Shown in pieces: positions 1 through 8,041 of a stretch of 64,000 bases of DNA. The notes beneath the pieces were generated by a model, which saw only the letters and a program-made list of their open reading frames with translations, searched no databases and was not told the DNA's origin. The position numbers and the translations under genes are program-made. Source of the stretch: CAIOYC01 sp964243985. Its GTDB lineage: Bacteria; Pseudomonadota; Alphaproteobacteria; Caulobacterales; Caulobacteraceae. The DNA lies in contig CAXTHJ010000002.1 of assembly GCA_964243985.1 (NCBI GenBank), forward strand, positions 51,908 through 115,907. The letters run 5' to 3'. Within the stretch, counting starts at the first letter, position 1; each line of letters opens with the position of its first letter.

Positions 1-996
1 ATCGACTATGTCACCCAGGCCATCACCCAAAACGCCGGGCGTATCGAGGCGCATGGTTGCCACTTTGAGATGGACGTTCCGGCGTCGGCCGGCCTGCCGC
101 TGTTCGAGTGCATCAACGGCGGCCGCATCACCATGTACGGCGGGATGATCCTTCTGGCCGGAGGCGTCGGGACATCGCCCGAACCGCCGATCAAGCTGAC
201 GACCTCGGCCTGTGCGATGGTCCTGTATGGGACCGAGCTCTACAATCTGTCCTCCGCCTCGGGCGTCGCCTGCAGCGGCGCCGGGACGCTCTCCGCCTAT
301 GGGTGGAAGAACAGCGGCAACCCGAACATCGGCCTGAAGCTGCTGTCCAACGCAAAAGCGATGGACGTCTTCGGCGGGGCCGGATCGTTCGAGCCGGTGT
401 CTGGATCACCCTTCGCCGGCGCCGACCCAACGGGCATCTATCTGCCTGGCGGCATCTACCCTCAGGCCGGCGCGACGTCGACCAACCGTTGGACGAGCCA
501 ATACCTCTCAGCCGCCGTCAGCAGCGCCTACGCCCATTCGGGGTCACACAGCCTCGCCATTACAAAGACAGGCGAGAGCTCGGGCAGCCCCGACAACCAG
601 ATGGCCATCGTCATCCCGGTCAAGCCGGGGCAGAACGTCTGGTATTCGATGTGGTGGCTTCAGCCCGCCAACCTTGGGACCGGCACGGCGACGGTCTATG
701 TGCGGGCGTTCTGGGGCCAGCAGATCGGCCAGGACGCCATGGGCCGCCCCCTCTTCAACGCCATGGACAACTACAAGGGCGAGAGCGACATCGCGCTGCC
801 CCTGGCGGGCTCTTCCACATGGACGCAGTGGAACTCGGTCACGGCGTTCAGCAGCGGCGGATCGACCGACGCCACGGCGGGCCTCGGCGCTGATGGAGCC
901 CCCATTTGGGCCAACTGCTTGGTCATCCTGTTCGACACCGAAGCCATGGTCCCAATGACCTTCTACATAGACGACATCGTCCCCAACCCTCTCTAG
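1..996 (+). CDS. Phage tail-fibre/structural protein, 5' truncated by window
   Basis: The reading frame is open from base 1, so the protein starts upstream; 331 residues are visible. The middle is Gly/Ala/Ser-rich, as in phage fibre or beta-helix proteins. The last ~170 residues look like a jelly-roll carbohydrate-binding module: 'HSGSHSLAI' early, a 'VKPGQNVWYSMWW' strand pair, and a closing 'FYIDDIVPNP'. This order is typical of CBM_4_9-like domains, and would suit a receptor- or polysaccharide-binding role at the virion surface. The fold call is an inference from pattern only. An internal ATG at 70 would be a late start inside continuous coding sequence. Confidence 0.65.
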   Translation: MDYVTQAITQNAGRIEAHGCHFEMDVPASAGLPLFECINGGRITMYGGMILLAGGVGTSPEPPIKLTTSACAMVLYGTELYNLSSASGVACSGAGTLSAYGWKNSGNPNIGLKLLSNAKAMDVFGGAGSFEPVSGSPFAGADPTGIYLPGGIYPQAGATSTNRWTSQYLSAAVSSAYAHSGSHSLAITKTGESSGSPDNQMAIVIPVKPGQNVWYSMWWLQPANLGTGTATVYVRAFWGQQIGQDAMGRPLFNAMDNYKGESDIALPLAGSSTWTQWNSVTAFSSGGSTDATAGLGADGAPIWANCLVILFDTEAMVPMTFYIDDIVPNPL

Positions 997-1004
997 GATG
1001 CGAG

Positions 1005-1250
1005 ATGCACTTCCAACCGCCGGCTGAAAAGTTCTCCTGCGCGCCTCATCCGAACGCGTTCGCCCATGGCCTTCGCGGCGACCATAACGGCGCCGTCGCG
1101 GCGATCATGGATACGCCTGGGGTAGCGGATATCGTCGCTATTGAGATCGCCCCGGGCTTCTACTCGATCGAAGGCCGAGCCGAGCCGTCGATGCACCCGG
1201 ACCTGCACGCGAAGATACGAACTTTCCACGTCGGCAAGCCGCGCCGCTGA
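1005..1250 (+). CDS. Hypothetical small prophage protein
   Basis: An 81-residue ORF starting just after the tail-fibre gene stop, with AGGATG-like purines upstream of the ATG at 1005. No family recognised. It is rich in His and Pro, with no membrane segment. A longer start at 906 would overlap the preceding gene by about 90 bases and is not needed. The co-directional position between two phage genes supports it, but coding is not certain. Confidence 0.45.
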   Translation: MHFQPPAEKFSCAPHPNAFAHGLRGDHNGAVAAIMDTPGVADIVAIEIAPGFYSIEGRAEPSMHPDLHAKIRTFHVGKPRR

Positions 1251-1287
1251 GCGCCAACATCGCCGCTAACGTGTTTTAGGAGTTGCC

Positions 1288-1656
1288 ATGACGGTGAAAG
1301 CAAAATGGATTGGTGATCAAGCGGTTCTTCCGCTGGATTCTCCTGTGACTGTCCTCGCGACCGATCCCGAATGCCCAGATGGGCGCGGCGCAGCCTGGAT
1401 TAGGTGGTGGCCGGAAGGGAGCGACTATCCAAGATACAGAAGTTGCGATCTCGCTGACCTGGAAATCCCGGAAGACGCGGATATGGAAACTATCCGAAAA
1501 AGTGATCCGGATGTCCGCGCCGATCGCGCAGAGCAGAAAGTGGCCATACTCAGGGAGACGCTCAAGATGGTTCGCGCGCTCGACGGCTATGACAATATCG
1601 GAGGCTATTGGCCTGAAATAGACGCAGCCCTTCAGGCAACTTGCGACAATTCCTAA
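1288..1656 (+). CDS. Hypothetical prophage protein
   Basis: A 122-residue acidic, soluble-looking protein. The ATG is preceded by a good Shine-Dalgarno (TAGGAG, spacing 5). The N-terminal half is Trp/Pro-rich ('WIRWWPEGSDYP'), and the C-terminal half contains a charged probable helix. No family recognised. It lies between phage structural genes on the same strand and is probably a minor or accessory virion-module gene. Confidence 0.55.
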   Translation: MTVKAKWIGDQAVLPLDSPVTVLATDPECPDGRGAAWIRWWPEGSDYPRYRSCDLADLEIPEDADMETIRKSDPDVRADRAEQKVAILRETLKMVRALDGYDNIGGYWPEIDAALQATCDNS

Positions 1657-1809
1657 ATCCTCGTCTCACCGCATACTTTGCTGAACAGGGACGTGGTCGC
1701 GCCCTTCCTCGCTGAAAAGACCGTCCTGCGCCCCTAAGCGCTGAATCCCTTCTCACGCACGCCGTTCGCGTTCGCCGCTGATTTCAACTTCACCCCAGGA
1801 GCACCGCCA

Positions 1810-2217
1810 ATGAGCCTTCAGCTCGCGGCGTCGATCGCCAATGCGCGTCTCGACGCTTTCCAAACCGCTGTGGGCAACAGCCCTCTCTTGCGGCTCTACA
1901 CGGGCGCTGCGCCCGCCAACTGCGCGGCGAGCGAGGTCGGGACCAAGCTTGTGGAGATGGCGCTCCCCGCGAGTTTCATGAACGCCGCGTCTGGCGGCTC
2001 CAAGATCAAGAACGGCACCTGGACCGGCTCCGGCCTGACCAACGGTGTCGCAGGCCACTACCGGATCTACGACTCCACCGGGACTACCTGCCTCGCGCAG
2101 GGAACCGTGACCGTCACCGGCTCGGGCGGCGACATGACGATGGACAACACCAACATCGCCACCAGCCAGGTCGTGGCGGTCAACACCTTCACCCTGACCG
2201 ATGGCAACTACCCCTGA
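1810..2217 (+). CDS. Phage structural-module hypothetical protein
   Basis: 135 residues. The start is supported by AGGAG 9 bases upstream. The N-terminal 'LAASIANARLDAF' helix is followed by a beta-rich, Gly/Thr-rich body ending in 'FTLTDGNYP'. Proteins of this layout are common beside tail-fibre genes in alphaproteobacterial prophages, but the function is unknown. The 153 bases before it hold no gene that I can support. Confidence 0.62.
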   Translation: MSLQLAASIANARLDAFQTAVGNSPLLRLYTGAAPANCAASEVGTKLVEMALPASFMNAASGGSKIKNGTWTGSGLTNGVAGHYRIYDSTGTTCLAQGTVTVTGSGGDMTMDNTNIATSQVVAVNTFTLTDGNYP

Positions 2218-2267
2218 TCGCACGGGCGACGCCGAACTCACCTTCCCCGAACCCCGGAGCACTCCCC

Positions 2268-2456
2268 ATGGAACTCAGCGAAAAGATCGCTATCGTCATG
2301 CAGTCGATCACCTCCATTTCGACGCAGGGCGACCTCGATACCGGCCTTCGCACGGCCGCGTTGGCGCAGATCGCCGCCTTCTGCGCCTCTGAGACGACGC
2401 GCTTGAATGCGGCCCTGCAGGCCTCGATCACCGCCAACATCCCCACGGCTGAGTAA
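2268..2456 (+). CDS. Small hypothetical phage protein
   Basis: 62 residues, mostly helical (Ala/Ile/Thr-rich), beginning at an ATG with GGAG about 9 bases upstream and ending 8 bases before the next gene. No Cys, no membrane segment and no family recognised. The tight spacing on both sides suggests one transcript with its neighbours. Confidence 0.5.
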   Translation: MELSEKIAIVMQSITSISTQGDLDTGLRTAALAQIAAFCASETTRLNAALQASITANIPTAE

Positions 2457-2464
2457 GCGCCGTC

Positions 2465-3940
2465 ATGGCCGCTTGGTATTGCGGGTCCGTCGAGTGGGCC
2501 GCCGTTACGCCGTGGGCGGCCGCCCAAGCCGTATCGGTCGGGGCGATCCGCCGCCAGCTCGCCGCGCCCACTGTCGGCAACGAGAGGGTCTGGCGGTGCA
2601 CCACGCCGGGCACGACGGGGGCGAGTGAGCCGGCCTGGACGCTGACCAAGGGTTCCACCACCTCAGACAACGGCGTGGTCTGGACCGAGATCACCGGCAA
2701 CGCGACCTATAACTGGTCAGCGCCCCACGCCCGGCTCGCCAACGCGGCGGCTTGGATGGCGGCGGGCGATGATTGTTATATCGCAGCGGACCATGCGGAG
2801 ACGCAGGCGACCTCGATATCGCCCAATCTACCCAATGGGCTGGGAAACCTATGCCGCTTCATCTGCGTCAATCAGGCCGGGTCCGTTCCTCCTGTCAGCG
2901 CAGATCTGCGGACGACGGCCTCCATCACCACGACCGGCGCAGCCAACATTGTCTACAACTGCGGCTATGGAGCCTATTTCTATGGCCTGAACTTCTATGG
3001 CGGCTCCGGCGCCAACACCACCAGCGTTCAGCTGAACGGCAATAAGGTCATTGCCGAGCGGTGCAGCCTTAACGTGCCCTCGACGGGCTCCTCGAACGTC
3101 GGAGTTGGGAACAGTTCCAGCTTAAGCCTGGAGCTCTACAACAGCACCGTCTCATTCGGTTCGACGGGGGCGTACATCGACGCCCTCTTCGGTTTCGTCT
3201 GGCATGGGCCGCTCAGCGGAATAACCGGATCAATCGTTCCTTCGAACCTCATTCAAACCGGCGCCTCCGCTTTAGTCGATGGCGTGGATCTAAGCAAAGT
3301 CACCACCCAGATCGGCGTAGGGGCTATAACGCTCGTCAACTGCAAGCTGGCGCCGGGCGTCACCCCCTTGACGAGCTCAAACCCGTCCAACACTAGCTCC
3401 GGCCAAGTCATCAACTCGGATTCGTCGGCGACAGGAAATCGCCAAGAGCGCTACCAATACTTCGGCGCCCAGACGACGGATGACGTCGTGGTCCGCTCTG
3501 GCGGAGCCTCCGACGGCGTGCAGCCGATGTCGTGGAAGGTTGTCACGCCATCCACTGCATCGCCCAACACTTATTTTGAGGCCTTCGAGATCGCGGTCTG
3601 GGTGCAGCCGGTGGGCGCGGCCCGCACCGCGACCATCGAGTTGATCACCGATGGCGTGCAGCTGACCAACAAGGATGTGCAGGTCGAGTGCCGTTACCTG
3701 GCCAACGCCTCAACGCCCCTGGCCGGTCTTTTGAAGACCGCGCCCGCCGATCCGTTGGCGGCGGCGACGAACCTTGCGACGTCCGTGGCCAGCTGGGCCA
3801 CGACGGGCCTGACCACGCCTATGCCGCAGAACATCACGCTCAGCTTCACGCCTCAGATGTCTGGCCTGGTCCGGTTCAAGATCAGGGTGACCAAACCGTC
3901 TTTGACGGTCCGTATCGATCCTGAAGTGACGATCGCCTAA
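2465..3940 (+). CDS. Phage tail/baseplate-region protein
   Basis: 491 residues. The N-terminal ~90 residues have the Trp-rich 'AWYCGSVEW ... W.A ... G.VWTEITG' pattern found repeatedly in phage fibre-associated proteins. The middle (about 110-320) is a Gly/Asn/Ser-rich stretch consistent with stacked beta-strands. The C-terminal ~130 residues form another beta-rich domain. I infer a virion surface protein; the exact role is unknown. Its TAA overlaps the next gene's ATG by one base, indicating translational coupling. Confidence 0.6.
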   Translation: MAAWYCGSVEWAAVTPWAAAQAVSVGAIRRQLAAPTVGNERVWRCTTPGTTGASEPAWTLTKGSTTSDNGVVWTEITGNATYNWSAPHARLANAAAWMAAGDDCYIAADHAETQATSISPNLPNGLGNLCRFICVNQAGSVPPVSADLRTTASITTTGAANIVYNCGYGAYFYGLNFYGGSGANTTSVQLNGNKVIAERCSLNVPSTGSSNVGVGNSSSLSLELYNSTVSFGSTGAYIDALFGFVWHGPLSGITGSIVPSNLIQTGASALVDGVDLSKVTTQIGVGAITLVNCKLAPGVTPLTSSNPSNTSSGQVINSDSSATGNRQERYQYFGAQTTDDVVVRSGGASDGVQPMSWKVVTPSTASPNTYFEAFEIAVWVQPVGAARTATIELITDGVQLTNKDVQVECRYLANASTPLAGLLKTAPADPLAAATNLATSVASWATTGLTTPMPQNITLSFTPQMSGLVRFKIRVTKPSLTVRIDPEVTIA

Positions 3941-4641
3941 TGGCGCGCCAGTTCATTGTTCCGACGTTTCCGTTTCCGACCTACGTCAACAGCAGCCGGC
4001 TCGCGCAATACATCACGCCGGGCGGCTATCTGAACGACAATGGCCTAGTGATCGGCGCGGCGGCCGCGGCGACCTTGCGCACCACGGAAACGGCAAGCGC
4101 CCAGGTCGCGATCAATGCCTCGGAAGCCACTGCGCTTGCTCCAGCCCGCGTTGCCGGCGCAGCCGCGCTGGCGGCCTCGGCCGCCTCCAACGCCATGCTG
4201 GCTCCCGCGCAGGCCAGCGGGACCATCTCGGCAGCGCTGGCGGTCTCGGCCGCGCAAGCTTTCGCACCGCTCCTGGTGTCAGGCGCGGCGGCGGCGGCGC
4301 TGTCCGCTAACGTTACAAAGGCGCTCGCACCGTTAATTGAGCAGGCCTCAGCGACAGTGGGCTTGTCGGCCTCGGCCAACGAGCTTTTAGGCGCCATGGT
4401 CGATCTGGCTTCGGCCGATGTGGCGGCCAGCGCCAGCGCCGAGCAAGCTCTCGCGTCCCAGCTGGTCGCCGTGGCGCAGGCGCTGATCTCCGCTTCGGTG
4501 AGCGAAGACCTTCAGCCGATGACCCTCGCCGGGCTGCTCCGCATCTTCGACACCGCGTTCGCCAAGGTGATCCAGGGGCGGGGTTCGGATGTCTCGATCG
4601 CCGGCCGCGGGTCTGACGTCACCATTCAAGGGAGCGCGTGA
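3940..4641 (+). CDS. Ala-rich phage protein with 21-residue repeats
   Basis: 233 residues. Residues 1-40 are a non-repetitive head. Residues 45-191 are seven tandem units of exactly 21 residues, aligned on a 'LAP' start and a closing 'ASA-x-x-A' helix. The tail contains two copies of 'GRGSDVxI'. The composition is dominated by Ala and Ser, which suggests a long helical or solenoid rod, for example a tail-fibre shaft. The start is coupled to the preceding gene (TAATG). No family was recognised; the repeat was read directly from the translation. Confidence 0.6.
   Translation: MARQFIVPTFPFPTYVNSSRLAQYITPGGYLNDNGLVIGAAAAATLRTTETASAQVAINASEATALAPARVAGAAALAASAASNAMLAPAQASGTISAALAVSAAQAFAPLLVSGAAAAALSANVTKALAPLIEQASATVGLSASANELLGAMVDLASADVAASASAEQALASQLVAVAQALISASVSEDLQPMTLAGLLRIFDTAFAKVIQGRGSDVSIAGRGSDVTIQGSA
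4072..4512 (+). repeat. Seven 63-bp coding repeats (21-residue units)
   Basis: In-frame tandem degenerate repeat inside the Ala-rich phage protein. Units begin at residues 45, 66, 87, 108, 129, 150 and 171, and start TLR, LAP, LAP, FAP, LAP, LGA and LAS. DNA identity between units is low, so the period is conserved at protein level rather than being a recent duplication. Confidence 0.6.
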
Positions 4642-4961
4642 TGGCCACCCGTCAGAACCTGCAATTCACTATGGGGGAGACCTGGGAAATCGTTCTCAAC
4701 TGCGCCGACGGCTATGGAAATCCGTTCACACCGGCAAACGTTCTGTTCAAGATCGAGTTTGGGGCGACGACGCTGGAACTAGAGGCGGCCAATAGCCAGA
4801 TCGTCATCAACGGTTCGCAGGCCATTATCGAAGTCGATCCCGGGCAACAAGCGGGTCTCACGCCCGGTCTATATCAGTACCAAGTCCGCGCCGTTAAGGC
4901 CGATGGCTCCATCTCGGATCAGGCTTTCGGCTCCCTCTATGCGCAGCAAGGCATCATCTGA
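4641..4961 (+). CDS. Hypothetical phage protein, BppU/Ig-like beta domain
   Basis: 106 residues from the ATG at 4641, which shares its A with the preceding TGA (TGATG); a GTG at 4638 would add one residue. The sequence reads as a small beta-sandwich ('FTMGETWEIVL', 'VLFKIEFG', 'IIEVDPGQQAGLTPGLYQYQVRAV'), resembling phage baseplate upper-protein or Ig-like domains. Function unproven. It is coupled on both sides and clearly part of the virion operon. Confidence 0.55.
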   Translation: MATRQNLQFTMGETWEIVLNCADGYGNPFTPANVLFKIEFGATTLELEAANSQIVINGSQAIIEVDPGQQAGLTPGLYQYQVRAVKADGSISDQAFGSLYAQQGII

Positions 4962-5347
4962 TGCGCCGGCTGAATTGGCTGCTGATGCTCGGTTTGACCG
5001 GGTGTGCGGTCTTTTGGGTCAGCGTCGGGCATGGCCTCGCCCAGGCCGCCCGTGATGATCAGTTCTCCCGGCTCCCACCCCCTCATGTAGTTCGTGAGGT
5101 GGACGATCCAGACGCGGTCTGCCGGGCCGCGAAAGTCTCCACACCTGGTTGGAGGCGCGTCATCTCTTGCACCTACGCAAGTCCGCTCGACCCTGGAAAG
5201 CGGATCACTGTGTTGCCAAACGCCTACGCTTGGTGGAGGGCGCATCCTACCGACACGTACGCCAGGATAAAGGCTTGCGAGGACCAATGGCAGAACGGGC
5301 GCCCGATGGGCGAGGATGGCGAAGCGGCGATCTGCCGGCTTCCTTGA
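4961..5347 (+). CDS. Small exported or lipoprotein-like phage protein
   Basis: 128 residues, TGATG-coupled to the gene before. The N-terminus has two Arg, a hydrophobic core and 'LTGC' at residues 12-15, which fits a lipobox; an alternative signal-peptidase I site follows 'GLAQA' near residue 28. The mature part has further Cys residues (about 54, 70, 107 and 124) that could pair in the periplasm. Lying before the lysis genes, it could be an outer-membrane spanin-like protein, but no spanin family is recognised. Confidence 0.5.
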   Translation: MRRLNWLLMLGLTGCAVFWVSVGHGLAQAARDDQFSRLPPPHVVREVDDPDAVCRAAKVSTPGWRRVISCTYASPLDPGKRITVLPNAYAWWRAHPTDTYARIKACEDQWQNGRPMGEDGEAAICRLP

Positions 5348-5395
5348 GATTTCAGAAATAGGATCGGCGATGCCTAACCGACATGAGGCGATGGG

Positions 5396-5833
5396 ATGCT
5401 GATCCTTCGCTTGAGAAACTACACGATCAAAGACCGGGTGGCCGAATGGTTCATGGGTGCTGTTCTGTCAGGCATGGGGCTTGGTCTGGCGTTTCAGCCA
5501 AGCATTTTCACCGCCAACCCCTTCTTCAAGGATTTCCTCAGGGTCGGGAGCGCTCACGTTTGGGCGGGTGGTCTGATCTTGATCGGCGTGGGAAGGCTCG
5601 CCGCCCTCTTCATCAACGGGGCTTGGCGGCGATCACCGCACCTTCGGCTCGTCATGGCGTTCCTCAGCACCTTCGTTTGGTATCAGCTCAGCGAGTTGTC
5701 TTGGGGCACCAAGTTCCCAAACCTCGGCATCGCTTTGTACCCCACCTTGCTTCTGCTTGAGGTCTACTGCGTCTACTTCGCCGCCTGCGACGCGGGCTTA
5801 TCTGACGAGGCTGCTAAATCTGGTCGGGAGTGA
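5396..5833 (+). CDS. Polytopic membrane protein of the prophage
   Basis: 145 residues with about four hydrophobic segments (near residues 18-36, 53-73, 84-100 and 110-130) and charged ends. No family recognised. It lies between the small exported protein and the coiled-coil membrane protein, just upstream of the lysis genes. Possible roles are an auxiliary lysis or superinfection-exclusion protein; neither can be shown from sequence. Confidence 0.5.
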   Translation: MLILRLRNYTIKDRVAEWFMGAVLSGMGLGLAFQPSIFTANPFFKDFLRVGSAHVWAGGLILIGVGRLAALFINGAWRRSPHLRLVMAFLSTFVWYQLSELSWGTKFPNLGIALYPTLLLLEVYCVYFAACDAGLSDEAAKSGRE

Positions 5834-5836
5834 GTG

Positions 5837-6289
5837 ATGACGGCCCCAGTACCCGATAGCAGCCTGCTTCTTTCCATCCCCTCCATCGGAGGCGCGCTTG
5901 TCATGCTCGCCGGCGCCATCGCTGTAGCGGCGTGGAGTTACATCAAGGCCCGGCTAATCCCAGAGGCTAAGGCGCAGGTCGAAGCCTCTTTGGTCGGCGG
6001 TGCGATCGGCGGCAATGACCTCCGTTTGATCCTAGAATCCGTCCAGCGGCTCGAAACCATAGGTACGGCCGGCAACGCTGCGCTGGATGACTGTCAGCAA
6101 TCCACGGACCGAGTTGAACGCGCCGTCCGTGACCTTACTGCATCGAACGAGCGTACCGCCCAGATGGCGGCGCAGGCCCTCACCAAGACGGGGGAGGAAA
6201 CTCGCCGTGTGGCCGAGAAGATCGATAGCCTGATGCGCGGACAGACTGCTGCCAGCTTGCCGCCCGGCCGATGGTCTGAGGGCGGTTAA
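5837..6289 (+). CDS. Single-pass membrane protein with coiled coil
   Basis: 150 residues from the ATG at 5837 (a GTG at 5834 would add one). One membrane segment at about residues 12-34, then a heptad-patterned helical region (about 50-135) ending in a Gly-rich tail. An N-terminal anchor plus periplasmic coiled coil upstream of an endolysin resembles an inner-membrane spanin, though no family match was identified. It starts within a few bases of the previous stop codon. Confidence 0.5.
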   Translation: MTAPVPDSSLLLSIPSIGGALVMLAGAIAVAAWSYIKARLIPEAKAQVEASLVGGAIGGNDLRLILESVQRLETIGTAGNAALDDCQQSTDRVERAVRDLTASNERTAQMAAQALTKTGEETRRVAEKIDSLMRGQTAASLPPGRWSEGG

Positions 6290-6293
6290 GGTC

Positions 6294-6321
6294 GGCCCGG
6301 CAAGTGGGGGCTCGCCGGGCC
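6294..6321 (+). terminator. Hairpin, possible terminator or processing site
   Basis: A perfect 8-base stem (GGCCCGGC / GCCGGGCC) with a 12-base loop, just after the stop of the coiled-coil membrane protein. Only two T follow, so intrinsic termination would be weak. It separates the virion genes from the lysis genes. Confidence 0.35.
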
Positions 6322-6422
6322 TTGGGACCTTTAGGAGACCCTCGCCACCGCCGAAGCATGCGTAGGCCTGCAGATAAAAGGCACGCCGTTCGCCCGGCGC
6401 AATTCACAAATCGGAGATCACC

Positions 6423-6734
6423 ATGACCGACACGTCCAATCAGGGCGCGGCTTCGGCTGCGCCTGCCCAACCGCCGAAGGTGAAGCCCTACGTGATCACA
6501 TGGCCCGAGACGCGGGATGTGATCGCGGTGGCATCCACCATCTTGTTCGGCGCCGCCTATCTCGCTCCGTGGGTGATCGGTGCTCCGAAGGGCTCCGAAC
6601 AATACATGGGTCAGATGCAGGGCGCGCTGATCACGCAGTGGGCAGGCATCATGGGCTGGTACTTCGGCGCCTCCAAGGGATCGGCCGCAAAGGACGACAC
6701 GATCGCGGCGATGGCGAAAGACGCCCGGCCGTGA
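6423..6734 (+). CDS. Holin-like small membrane protein
   Basis: 103 residues. A Pro/Ala-rich cytoplasmic N-terminus precedes two hydrophobic segments (about 33-53 and 67-85), with a Lys/Asp-rich C-terminus. Size, topology and position directly upstream of the endolysin fit a class II holin that lets the endolysin reach the cell wall. Its TGA overlaps the endolysin GTG start (GTGA). No holin family was confirmed by search. Confidence 0.6.
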   Translation: MTDTSNQGAASAAPAQPPKVKPYVITWPETRDVIAVASTILFGAAYLAPWVIGAPKGSEQYMGQMQGALITQWAGIMGWYFGASKGSAAKDDTIAAMAKDARP

Positions 6735-7387
6735 GCCCGGCGCCGCTCGTCACGTCAGCGCAGCTGCAGCAGCTTGCACCGCGCTCCAACTTCGCCGTGC
6801 TGGCGCCGCTGATAAGCGCCGCCGCCGTCCACTATGCCATCACCACGCCGCTGCGCTTGGCTCATTGGCTGGCCCAAGGCGCCTTCGAGAGCCAAGGCTT
6901 CGAGCTCTTCGAGGAAAGCTTGAACTACTCCGCCGAGCGGCTGTGTCAGGTGTGGCCGGGCAGGTTCAGAACTCTCGCCGACGCCGAGCCCTTTGCCTAC
7001 AGCCCGCAGAAGCTGGCGGACGCTGTCTATGCCGGACGCATGGGCAACACCGGGCCGAACGACGGCTGGGAGTACCGCGGCAGGGGAGTCTTCCAGCTTA
7101 CCGGGAAAGACGCCTACGCCCAAGTCGGGCGCATCTGCGGTCAGCCTTATGTCGATCACCCGGATATGGTCGCCGGGCCCGAGGGCGCGGCCGACACTGC
7201 TGGCGGCTTCTGGAAGTGGAAAGACTGCAACGCCCTGGCAGACTGCGATGACGTCGCCGGCGTCACGCTGCGGGTCAACGGTGGGCTCAACGGCCTTACC
7301 GACCGGCAAGCATGGCTGAGGCGCACTAAGGCCATCTGGGCTGTGTCGCCGCCGCCCGCAGCACCGTCTCTCGCACAGGCAGCGTAG
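6731..7387 (+). CDS. Endolysin, GH19 chitinase/lysozyme type
   Basis: 218 residues from a GTG at 6731 that overlaps the holin-like stop. Muralytic enzyme that would cut peptidoglycan glycan strands at lysis. Family signs are 'RLAHWLAQGAFESQGF' (catalytic Glu about residue 53), 'LNYSAERL', 'FAY', 'GRMGN', 'YRGRGVFQLTGKDAY' and 'RVNGGLNGL'. Most relatives have His-Glu where this one has Phe-Glu, a small deviation beside the catalytic Glu. No signal peptide is seen, so export depends on the holin. The C-terminal Pro/Ala tail is probably disordered. Confidence 0.85.
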   Translation: MSPAPLVTSAQLQQLAPRSNFAVLAPLISAAAVHYAITTPLRLAHWLAQGAFESQGFELFEESLNYSAERLCQVWPGRFRTLADAEPFAYSPQKLADAVYAGRMGNTGPNDGWEYRGRGVFQLTGKDAYAQVGRICGQPYVDHPDMVAGPEGAADTAGGFWKWKDCNALADCDDVAGVTLRVNGGLNGLTDRQAWLRRTKAIWAVSPPPAAPSLAQAA

Positions 7388-7393
7388 GCGCCC

Positions 7394-7870
7394 ATGACCC
7401 TCACCGCTTGGGCCGCAGCCCTATGGCTCCGCATCACCAAACCCGTTTCCTCGGCCCCGAGCGCCCCGCCAGCGCCGCCGGCCATCATCTCAAAGGCGAA
7501 GGAAGAACCTATCATGTCCGATGCAACCGTAATCCTCCGTGACGCAGGCTTTGGCCCGGCCTTGGACGCCGTGGAAGACGTGGAGAAGGCCGTGGGCCTC
7601 CTGACGTCTCCCGAAGGCTTGACGGCCGCGAACGTCAGCTCCCTGGCCAACAAGGCTGCGGCGGCGACCGTGGCCGTCACCAGCGCCGCTCAGACCGTCG
7701 CCGCCAACCCCGTCGGCACGGGCTTCATGCTTGCCGAAGACGCCGTGGGCGTGCTTACCCCGGTCATCCTGGCCGCCCTAACTAAGAAGGCGGGGACGGC
7801 TGGCACGATCGCTATCTCCACGATCCCGACGCTGCTCACCGAGTTCCAGGCGATCATCGGCAAACTCTAA
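7394..7870 (+). CDS. Hypothetical Ala-rich phage protein
   Basis: 158 residues from the ATG at 7394. An alternative start at 7514 ('MSDATVIL', 118 residues) has a better Shine-Dalgarno (GGAAG) and removes a Pro-rich lead. The C-terminal half is helical and hydrophobic with Gly/Ala/Thr. No family recognised. It is the last gene of the late operon, followed by a strong hairpin, and could be a lysis or virion accessory. Confidence 0.5.
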   Translation: MTLTAWAAALWLRITKPVSSAPSAPPAPPAIISKAKEEPIMSDATVILRDAGFGPALDAVEDVEKAVGLLTSPEGLTAANVSSLANKAAAATVAVTSAAQTVAANPVGTGFMLAEDAVGVLTPVILAALTKKAGTAGTIAISTIPTLLTEFQAIIGKL

Positions 7871-7899
7871 CCCGCACTGCCCCACTTCTTAGCGCTAGC

Positions 7900-7938
7900 G
7901 CCGCCGGCGGGTCCTTAATCGGGCTCGCCGGCGGCTTT
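7900..7938 (+). terminator. Hairpin ending the phage late operon
   Basis: GC-rich inverted repeat: CCGCCGGCG at 7901-7909 pairs with CGCCGGCGG at 7926-7934, followed by CTTTG. It lies 30 bases after the last late gene and before a strand switch, consistent with an intrinsic terminator, though the T tract is short. Confidence 0.55.
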
Positions 7939-8041
7939 GCGTTGGAGCCTCTGTCGCCTACCCGGCGAAAAACGGGCACGGCACAGAACCAAATCCAGAA
8001 CGAAAGGGCGGCGCCCCATCACCATCCGAAGCTTTTGGTGT

